A DNA stretch of 64,000 nucleotides from UBA10646 sp046296295. Its GTDB lineage: Bacteria > Bacteroidota > Bacteroidia > Chitinophagales > Chitinophagaceae. Shown piece by piece: positions 58,152 to 64,000 of this stretch. The notes below the pieces were generated by a model. The model was not told the origin of the DNA, made no database searches, and saw only the letters and a list, made by a program, of their open reading frames with translations. Position 1 is the stretch's first letter, and every line of letters starts with the position of its first letter. A program made the position numbers and the translations under genes. The stretch lies in the NCBI GenBank assembly GCA_046296295.1, contig JBKBLG010000003.1, forward strand, positions 62,001 to 126,000. Reading direction: 5' to 3'.

Positions 58152-59078
58152 ATGCAACAGTTCCAATTTTCTGAGCAAACTGCTTTTTATCAGGGCAAAG
58201 TAAGAGATGTGTACACCATCAACCACAAGTGGCTTGTAATGGTAGCTAGCAACAGAATTTCTGCATTCGATGTGGTATTACCTGAACCAATCCCTTTTAA
58301 AGGACAAGTGCTAAATCAAATTGCAGCTTACATGTTAGAACAAACCAAAGATATTTGTCCCAATTGGTTGATAGCAACGCCAGCCCCCAACGTTGCCATT
58401 GGTTATAAATGCCAGCCATTTGCGATTGAAATGGTTGTACGTGGTTACCTTACCGGGCATGCTTGGCGAACCTATCAGAGTGGCAAGCGTACCTTATGTG
58501 GCGTTCATTTGCCGGAAGGCTTACAAGAAAACGACCCTTTTCCTACGCCAATCATAACGCCAACCACCAAAGCAGCCGAAGGCCACGATGAAGATATTAC
58601 CGCTGAAGAAATCATTGCTCGTGGTTTAGCTTCAAAAGAAGCATGGGAACAACTCTGCAAGTATGCATTGGCGTTGTATCAACGAGGCTGCGACATTGCA
58701 GCCCGCCAAGGCTTGATTCTGGTAGATACGAAATACGAGTTTGGCACCCTTGCGGGTAAAATATATCTCATGGATGAGGTTCATACACCTGATAGTAGCC
58801 GATACTTTTTTGCAGAAGGCTATGCCAACAGGCAAGCCAAAGGCGAAAAACAACCACAGTTGAGTAAAGAATTTGTTAGAGAATGGCTTATCGCCAACAA
58901 CTTTATGGGCAAAGAAGGGCAACAAATCCCAACAATGTCGCCCGAGTGGATTCAAGCAATAAGCCAACGCTATATCGATTTGTATGAAAAAGTAATTGGC
59001 AAATCTTTTCATCCACAAGCTTGGAGCGATGAGGCTACTTACAAAGCAGTTGAAACAACACTAGCAACATTAGCATAA
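58152..59078 (+). CDS. purC: phosphoribosylaminoimidazole-succinocarboxamide synthase (SAICAR synthase)
   Basis: PurC joins aspartate to CAIR with ATP in purine synthesis. The 308-residue form is the longer, yeast-like type. Motifs: YQGKVRDVYTI (ATP loop), ASNRISAFDVVLPEPIPFKG, EMVVRGYLTGHAWRTYQSGKRTLCGV, ILVDTKYEFG and DEVHTPDSSRYFF. It stands alone and is divergent from the TonB receptor. Confidence 0.97.
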   Translation: MQQFQFSEQTAFYQGKVRDVYTINHKWLVMVASNRISAFDVVLPEPIPFKGQVLNQIAAYMLEQTKDICPNWLIATPAPNVAIGYKCQPFAIEMVVRGYLTGHAWRTYQSGKRTLCGVHLPEGLQENDPFPTPIITPTTKAAEGHDEDITAEEIIARGLASKEAWEQLCKYALALYQRGCDIAARQGLILVDTKYEFGTLAGKIYLMDEVHTPDSSRYFFAEGYANRQAKGEKQPQLSKEFVREWLIANNFMGKEGQQIPTMSPEWIQAISQRYIDLYEKVIGKSFHPQAWSDEATYKAVETTLATLA

Positions 59079-59089
59079 TTGAAAAAACA

Positions 59090-59599
59090 TTATTTCCATC
59101 TTGGTGCCATACGAGCTGCAAATTGTGCTTTGGTTTCCTGAGGCGCATGCTCAATAAAATAGCGTAGCATTAATTCCATAGCATTGACATTTAAAGCACC
59201 GAGCTGATAATGTGGTTGCCCATTTGTATCAATTACTGCTGTAATCGGGTAAGCCACATTACCACCCGATACATACAATGCCATTTCATGCACCTTGTAT
59301 AGGTTATGATATTGAAACAACTTACCATTCCACCGCAAGGTATCGTTGCCTTCTGCATTGAGTTTATATCGGTAGAAATGCTTTTGTAAGTACGCAACTA
59401 CACTATCATGCTTATACACACTATTATCCATCTGCTTGCAGTAGTGGCACCAATCGGTATACACATCTATTAGTATAGGCTTTGGCATTTGCCGTAAGGC
59501 ACTATTGATAACGCTCCACGGCTGCCAAAGCGCTGGCCGTTGGTACTTTTGAAACCCAACCAACAACAACATTAACAAACAGGCAATAACTTTTTGCAT
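59090..59599 (-). CDS. thioredoxin family protein (periplasmic)
   Basis: The 169-residue protein has a signal peptide or anchor (VIACLLMLLLVGFQ) and a thioredoxin fold with the redox site DVYTDWCHYCKQMD (CHYC) near residue 50, then AVIDTNGQPHYQLGAL. It would exchange disulfides in the periplasm, like DsbD-gamma-type proteins. A dispersed element at 59495-59510 encodes ALRQM just before the active site, and a degenerate copy lies near 59330. It converges on purC. Confidence 0.85.
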   Translation of the reverse strand: MQKVIACLLMLLLVGFQKYQRPALWQPWSVINSALRQMPKPILIDVYTDWCHYCKQMDNSVYKHDSVVAYLQKHFYRYKLNAEGNDTLRWNGKLFQYHNLYKVHEMALYVSGGNVAYPITAVIDTNGQPHYQLGALNVNAMELMLRYFIEHAPQETKAQFAARMAPRWK

Positions 59600-59630
59600 T
59601 GTAACTTTGTTATAGTAACAAAGCGAAAGT

Positions 59631-60197
59631 ATGCCTCAAAAAATTGTGGTAGCCATTACTGGTGCCAGCGGAAGTATTTATGCCAAATTATTATTAGACG
59701 CCTTACGGCAAATGCAACCGCAACCCATTGTTGGCATTGTAATGAGTAATAACGCCAAACAAGTTTGGGAGCATGAACTGGGAGAACCTAGTTACGAACA
59801 ATACAGCTTTACACATTACAACAAATTTAATTTTAACGCACCCTTTGCATCGGGCTCGGCACAATACAGTACCATGTTTGTAGTGCCTTGCAGCATGGGT
59901 ACGCTTGGCCGCATAGCAGGTGGCATTAGCGACGATCTGGTAACACGTGCCGCCGATGTTATACTTAAAGAACGCCGAAAGTTAATTCTAGCCGTTCGCG
60001 AAACACCCTACAACCTCATTCATATTAAAAACATGGAAGCGGTAACACTAGCGGGCGGTATTATATGTCCGGCAACACCATCTTTTTACAGTAAGCCAGC
60101 AAGTATTGAAGCAGCAGCAGCCACAGTAGTACACCGTATGTTAGATTTAGCTGGCCTTACGGTAAATGACAGCTACCGCTGGGGAGAAACGCACTAA
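59631..60197 (+). CDS. ubiX: UbiX family flavin prenyltransferase
   Basis: UbiX makes prenylated FMN from FMN and dimethylallyl phosphate, the cofactor of UbiD decarboxylases. The 188-residue protein has VAITGASGSIYAKLLLDAL, VVPCSMGTLGRIAGGISDDLVTRAADVILKERRKLILAVRETPYNLIHIKNM and GGIICPATPSFYSKP. No ubiD gene is in the window. Two elements lie in the gene, 59700-59714 (ALRQM) and 60154-60168 (LTVND). Confidence 0.95.
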   Translation: MPQKIVVAITGASGSIYAKLLLDALRQMQPQPIVGIVMSNNAKQVWEHELGEPSYEQYSFTHYNKFNFNAPFASGSAQYSTMFVVPCSMGTLGRIAGGISDDLVTRAADVILKERRKLILAVRETPYNLIHIKNMEAVTLAGGIICPATPSFYSKPASIEAAAATVVHRMLDLAGLTVNDSYRWGETH

Positions 60198-60270
60198 CAC
60201 ATCAAATCATTCACAAGCGGCTAAAGCGGTTTTCAAATCCCTATTTTTGAAGCCATTAAATATTGTTTTT

Positions 60271-61581
60271 ATGGCTGGCGTAATTACTTGTCCGAACTGC
60301 AACCACCAATTTGCACCAACCGATGCTTTTAAAGAAGAGGTTCAAAAAGAACTGAATGCAAAAGCACAAGAATGGCAACGCAAAAAAGAAGAAGAGTATC
60401 GCCGCAAAGAGCAAGATTTACAGATGGCAATTACCAACATTCAGAAACAGTTGCAAGAAAAAGATGCCGAACAAGCCAAACAACAACGCCTGCTAGAACA
60501 GCAGTTTCAACAACAACTAATAGCACAACAACAACAGCTAAAAGCTGAAATGGAGGTTCAATTACGTAAGTCTATTGCAGCCGATTTTGAAAATCAACTC
60601 AAAATAGCACAACAAACCGCCGCCGATAAAGAAGAAAAACTAAAAGAAGCCCGCCAAAAAGAACTTGAATTTTTACAAAAAGAACAAGCATTAAAAAATA
60701 AAGAAGCAGAACTTGAGCTACAACTGCAACAGCGCTTGCTAGAAGAAACTGAAAAGCGAACCAAAGAAATTAGAAAAATTGAGGAACAACGCTTACAACA
60801 AAAAGAACAAGAATTCTTGCTTAAGCTGGCAGAAAAAGAAAAACAATTAGAAGATCAGAAAAAGCTAGCCGAAGAAATGAGGCGCAAAGCCGAACAAGGC
60901 AGCATGCAACTACAAGGTGAAATACAAGAATTACTGTTAGAAGATTTGCTAAGAAACGCATTCCCTGTAGATATTGTTGCACCTGTTGGCAAAGGTGTTC
61001 GTGGTGCCGATTGCATACTTACCGTACGTACACCTTATGGTGCCGAGGCAGGACGTATCATATTTGAAAGTAAACGTACCAAAGATTTCGGCGGAGACTG
61101 GATTGAAAAACTGAAAGCCGACATGCGAAGCCAAGCCGCCGATATTGCCGTTATTGTTACACAAGCTATGCCAAAAGACATGGAGCGTTTCGGCGAAAAA
61201 GATGGTGTTTATATCTGTAATTTCAACGAAGTACGCAGTTTAGTTACCGTATTACGAAATGCTATTTTGAAAATCAATGATTTAAAACGCAGCCAAGAAA
61301 ATAGAGGCGATAAAATAACGCTTCTGTACGACTATCTCACCAGTAGCGAATTTAGCGAGCAATGGAAAGCCATCAAAGAGGGCTTTTTGGCCATGCGACA
61401 AAGCATCATTAACGAACGAGCTGCTATGGAAAAACTTTGGAAAGCAAGAGAAAAACAATTAGAAAAAGTGCTTATCAGTGCAGCACACATTAAGGGCAGT
61501 ATTGAAGGCATAGCCGGTAGCGATGCTGTGAACTTAAACTTACTTGATGATGCCCCTGAAGATATACTGATCGATAATTAA
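60271..61581 (+). CDS. DUF2130 domain protein (coiled coil plus nuclease-like domain)
   Basis: I start it at ATG 60271 (MAGVITCPNCNHQFAPTDAF), the typical N-terminus with a CxxC zinc ribbon; the frame is open 35 codons upstream into ubiX. In 436 residues, a long K/E/Q-rich coiled coil (about residues 25-220) is followed by the DUF2130 domain with GRIIFESKRTKDFGGDWIEKLKADMRSQAADIAVIVTQAMPKDM, where ExK resembles PD-(D/E)xK nucleases. The function is unknown. A DNA-related role is inferred from fold only. Confidence 0.88.
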   Translation: MAGVITCPNCNHQFAPTDAFKEEVQKELNAKAQEWQRKKEEEYRRKEQDLQMAITNIQKQLQEKDAEQAKQQRLLEQQFQQQLIAQQQQLKAEMEVQLRKSIAADFENQLKIAQQTAADKEEKLKEARQKELEFLQKEQALKNKEAELELQLQQRLLEETEKRTKEIRKIEEQRLQQKEQEFLLKLAEKEKQLEDQKKLAEEMRRKAEQGSMQLQGEIQELLLEDLLRNAFPVDIVAPVGKGVRGADCILTVRTPYGAEAGRIIFESKRTKDFGGDWIEKLKADMRSQAADIAVIVTQAMPKDMERFGEKDGVYICNFNEVRSLVTVLRNAILKINDLKRSQENRGDKITLLYDYLTSSEFSEQWKAIKEGFLAMRQSIINERAAMEKLWKAREKQLEKVLISAAHIKGSIEGIAGSDAVNLNLLDDAPEDILIDN

Positions 61582-61584
61582 CCA

Positions 61585-62211
61585 CTACCCTTCTAACACC
61601 CAACACATTACCCAACCAGAAGCGTGTATAATGTAATGCACCGTTAACGCAATATCTATAGAGGGATGAATGATAGCTGCTTGTATTTGTCCGGAAGTAT
61701 GCTGCGCAAACGGCATCACACGCAACATTTCACTAAAATCAACTTCGCCTGTACCTAACCACTTAAATAAAGCCTCCTTAGCACTCCACAACAAGGTTAA
61801 CACCAAAGTTTGCTGTTCGGGCAAAAAGCTATTCACCCAACGTAACTCTTGCGGATGCAAAAACTTATGCTTGATGCGATGCACCCTTTCGCTGATCATC
61901 TCAATATCAATTCCAACCCGATATTGTGTACTTACAATGGCAGCAGCATAATCGCCAGAATGACTCATTGAAAAATGATACCCTTCATCGGGAAGATAAG
62001 GCTTACCAGTATCGGCAATTGCAATTGCATATATCGGAAAACCAGGCTGTAAGTACACCAATAACTGACGGGCAGCAAGGTGCTGCAATCGTTTATGCTT
62101 ATGCGTAATGGTACGCTGCAAAGGCACTTCGAAAGCCGACTCCTCCTCCACAATATGCCATACTGCTAATTGTGTACTATCGTTGCAAATGGTTTTTGAA
62201 ATAACGGGCAT
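61585..62211 (-). CDS. 4'-phosphopantetheinyl transferase (Sfp-like)
   Basis: The 208-residue protein moves the phosphopantetheine arm from CoA to carrier proteins. It has the Sfp-type motifs HFSMSHSGDYAAAIVS, VGIDIEMISERVHRIKHKFLHPQELRWV (metal-binding D and E) and LLWSAKEALFKWLGTGEVDF. It is the larger, pseudo-dimeric type rather than AcpS. Its targets (polyketide, lipid or fatty-acid carriers) are not in the window. It converges on the DUF2130 gene with a three-base gap. Confidence 0.92.
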   Translation of the reverse strand: MPVISKTICNDSTQLAVWHIVEEESAFEVPLQRTITHKHKRLQHLAARQLLVYLQPGFPIYAIAIADTGKPYLPDEGYHFSMSHSGDYAAAIVSTQYRVGIDIEMISERVHRIKHKFLHPQELRWVNSFLPEQQTLVLTLLWSAKEALFKWLGTGEVDFSEMLRVMPFAQHTSGQIQAAIIHPSIDIALTVHYIIHASGWVMCWVLEG

Positions 62212-62370
62212 AATACACTTACGTAAATGAAAAACAAAGAAACGGTCATTTATTGAAGTAAGAAATGGAAGTAATTACTAAAATTGCCGAAACTTGCACG
62301 CAAGTTGAACTGTGCAACGCCACAAATGTTGCCATTTGTACTTATTTAACATCCAAAGCATCTATTTAGC

Positions 62371-62907
62371 ATGATACTTTCAGACAGCCGAATTCTTGAA
62401 GAAATAGCCAAAGGAACCATTAAAATTGAGCCTTACCACCGCGACTGTCTTGGTAGTAATAGTTACGATGTACACCTGGGCCGATGGCTAGCCACCTATA
62501 AAAATCATGTATTAGATGCCAAGCAGCACAACGAAATTGAATACTTCGAAATACCCGACGATGGGTTTGTGTTATACCCGCACGTTTTTTATTTAGGTGT
62601 AACCGCAGAATACACCGAAACGCATGCCCACGTTCCTTTTTTAGAAGGCAAGAGTAGCACCGGCCGCTTAGGTATTGATATTCATGCAACTGCCGGCAAG
62701 GGCGATGTTGGCTTTTGCGGTAATTGGACACTGGAAATATCTGTAAAGCAACCCGTTAAGGTGTACCACGGTATGCCTATTGGTCAGTTAATCTATTTTC
62801 CGGTAGACGGCAGCATTGAGGTAGCTTACAACCAAAAAAAGAATGCCAAATACAGCGGCCAACCCAACAAGCCTATTGAGAGTATGATGTGGAAAAATAA
62901 ATTCTAA
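62371..62907 (+). CDS. dcd: dCTP deaminase
   Basis: The 178-residue trimeric enzyme deaminates dCTP to dUTP. It begins MILSDSRILEEIAKGTIKI and has SNSYDVHLG, FLEGKSSTGRLGIDIHATAGKGDVGFCGNWTLEIS with the conserved Ser, Arg and catalytic Glu, and QLIYFPVDG. The C-terminal YSGQPNKPIESMM closes the active site. Its last codons overlap the 3' end of a decayed gene on the other strand. Confidence 0.95.
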   Translation: MILSDSRILEEIAKGTIKIEPYHRDCLGSNSYDVHLGRWLATYKNHVLDAKQHNEIEYFEIPDDGFVLYPHVFYLGVTAEYTETHAHVPFLEGKSSTGRLGIDIHATAGKGDVGFCGNWTLEISVKQPVKVYHGMPIGQLIYFPVDGSIEVAYNQKKNAKYSGQPNKPIESMMWKNKF

Positions 62908-63276
62908 CCATATACACACCATCAACCATTTCAAATTGGCTTGAATATTCATTTGTACAGTAGGTATAGGCTGTTGCATCCAAATGGTTAGGTGCTTGCG
63001 ATACACCACACGCAGTTTTCACTTCAACCTTAAACCTTGCGGCATTTTTTTTACTGCACCACCCAATGCCCACCTTGCCAATAACCACAAAAACCGATTA
63101 CAGTACTAAAATAAACCTGCTGTTGGGAGGAATAATAGTACCTGTAAGTTGGTTATTCAACTGCATTTCCTTTATGTATTCCAAATGCTTTTACATATTG
63201 GTGGCAATGCTGAATCGGCTTTGCTAGCACCTAGTAAAAAAACTCCGGTTAATAGAAGGTTTTTCAGGGTTTTCAT
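62873..63276 (-). pseudogene. decayed gene for a small secreted protein
   Basis: Reading leftwards from ATG 63276 gives a signal peptide, MKTLKNLLLTGVFLLGASKA, then SALPPICKSIWNT and TAA. After a frame change it continues YIKEMQLNNQLTGTIIPPNS with RFILVL, TAA, then SVFVVIGKVGIGWCSKKNAA and RFKVEVKTACGVSQAPNHLD to a TAG at 62873. Coherent coding character across a frameshift and two TAA stops marks a recent pseudogene. Its start lies in a dispersed element (63274-63288, CGGCAAATG). The family is unknown. It fills most of the gap between dcd and topA. Confidence 0.6.
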
Positions 63277-63436
63277 TTGCCGTAAGCCTTACTATGAACA
63301 TGCCAAAACATGTTTCGATGTGCGAATATTTTGGGCTGTTGACGTTAAAAAACTTGCATTTTTTTATTTATTGCCTAACCTTGCAGCTATAATTACGGCT
63401 ACAACGGCGTGAGTTTTAAGATTTAGCAAGCACATT

Positions 63437-64000
63437 ATGGCGAAAAATTTACTGATCGTAGAAAGCCCCGCAAAGGCTAAAACCATTGAAAAAATACTTG
63501 GGAAAGACTTTCAGGTGAAAAGTTGTTTTGGGCATATCCGCGACCTTGAAAAAGATGATATGGGTATCGACCTTGCCAATAACTATCTACCACGTTATAT
63601 CATTCCCGACGATAAGCTGAAAGTGGTTAAAGAATTACGCCAATTAGCAAAATCTTCGCAAGAAGTTTGGCTCGCATCCGATGAAGACCGTGAAGGAGAA
63701 AGCATCAGTTGGCACTTAGCCGAAGTATTAGGCCTCGACCCACGCACCACCAAAAGAATTGTGTTTCATGAAATTACCAAACCTGCCATTCAAAAAGCAG
63801 TAGCTAATCCGCGTACCATTAACATGAACTTGGTGAACGCTCAACAAGCTCGCCGTGTGTTAGATCGCTTAGTAGGTTTTGAACTTAGCCCCGTGCTTTG
63901 GCGAAAGGTAGGCATGCAACGTAGTTTGAGTGCAGGCCGTGTTCAAAGCGTTGCTGTTAAATTAATTGTTGAACGTGAGCGAGAAATCAACAGCTTCACT
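63437..64000 (+). CDS. topA: DNA topoisomerase I, partial (N-terminal part)
   Basis: The frame opens at ATG 63437 with MAKNLLIVESPAKAKTIEKI and runs unbroken to the right edge (188 codons). It shows the Toprim core LLIVESPAKAKTIEKIL, CFGHIRDLEKDDMGIDL, LASDEDREGESISWHLAEVL and the DNA-binding AQQARRVLDRLVGFELSPVLWRKV with GRVQSVAVKLIVERE. TopA relaxes negative supercoils. The active-site Tyr and C-terminal zinc domains lie beyond the window. Confidence 0.97.
   Translation, partial: MAKNLLIVESPAKAKTIEKILGKDFQVKSCFGHIRDLEKDDMGIDLANNYLPRYIIPDDKLKVVKELRQLAKSSQEVWLASDEDREGESISWHLAEVLGLDPRTTKRIVFHEITKPAIQKAVANPRTINMNLVNAQQARRVLDRLVGFELSPVLWRKVGMQRSLSAGRVQSVAVKLIVEREREINSFT

Noticed and set aside
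60166..60270. N-terminal extension of the DUF2130 protein overlapping ubiX
   Set aside because: The extension reads out-of-frame ubiX DNA, whereas the zinc-ribbon start MAGVITCPNC at 60271 is typical of the family.

Overview
The window is a piece of a Bacteroidota chromosome, most likely family Chitinophagaceae. This is inferred from gene content, not from an rRNA gene. The signs are TonB-dependent receptors with a carboxypeptidase-regulatory N-domain, the DUF177-rpmF-plsX cluster, rpmI-rplT without infC, a PafA-like phosphatase, a BatA-type MoxR/DUF58/DUF4350/DUF4129 operon, DUF3810, DUF4397 and LVIVD-repeat lipoproteins, and an ECF sigma factor followed by an anti-sigma-like protein. There is no rRNA operon and no CRISPR array; one tRNA-Arg (anticodon TCT) is present.

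Layout. 0.2-6.4 kb: an SDR epimerase/reductase and a CHAD protein, the DUF177/L32/PlsX cluster, a DUF3810 membrane metalloprotease-like protein and a GH13 amylase. 6.4-13.7 kb: accessory block 1, a type I restriction-modification locus read leftwards (hsdR with a frameshift, GIY-YIG gene, hsdS, four-helix-bundle gene, hsdM), full of short repeats. 13.7-27.2 kb: housekeeping genes (proline/glutamate metabolism, peptide deformylase, arginine decarboxylase, L20/L35, a TonB receptor, a sirtuin) with two decayed genes. 27.9-33.9 kb: accessory block 2, a second probable restriction-modification system (a motif-I methylase-like protein, a GxxExxY protein, an Eco57I-like methylase, and a GIY-YIG plus SF2 helicase fusion), ending in an attC-like palindrome that abuts a truncated membrane-protein gene. 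34.1-38.6 kb: an ECF sigma operon. 38.7-64 kb: bioA, an ABC permease, PafA-like phosphatase, ychF, a subtilase, the BatA-type operon, pdhB, a large TonB receptor, purC, ubiX, a phosphopantetheinyl transferase, dcd and the start of topA.

The most striking signal outside genes is a dispersed element, core CCTTACGGTAAATG (inner TTAC-S-GTAA, with R/Y wobble). I count about 30 copies by eye, in both orientations, in coding and non-coding DNA, often as inverted pairs around terminators. Both accessory blocks lack it. They carry instead several other short-repeat families that have run into coding sequence. This looks like a resident-genome signature sequence similar in behaviour to DNA uptake sequences. 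A second theme is that three small guest genes (four-helix bundle, GIY-YIG, GxxExxY) sit inside the two restriction operons, each beside its own repeat family.
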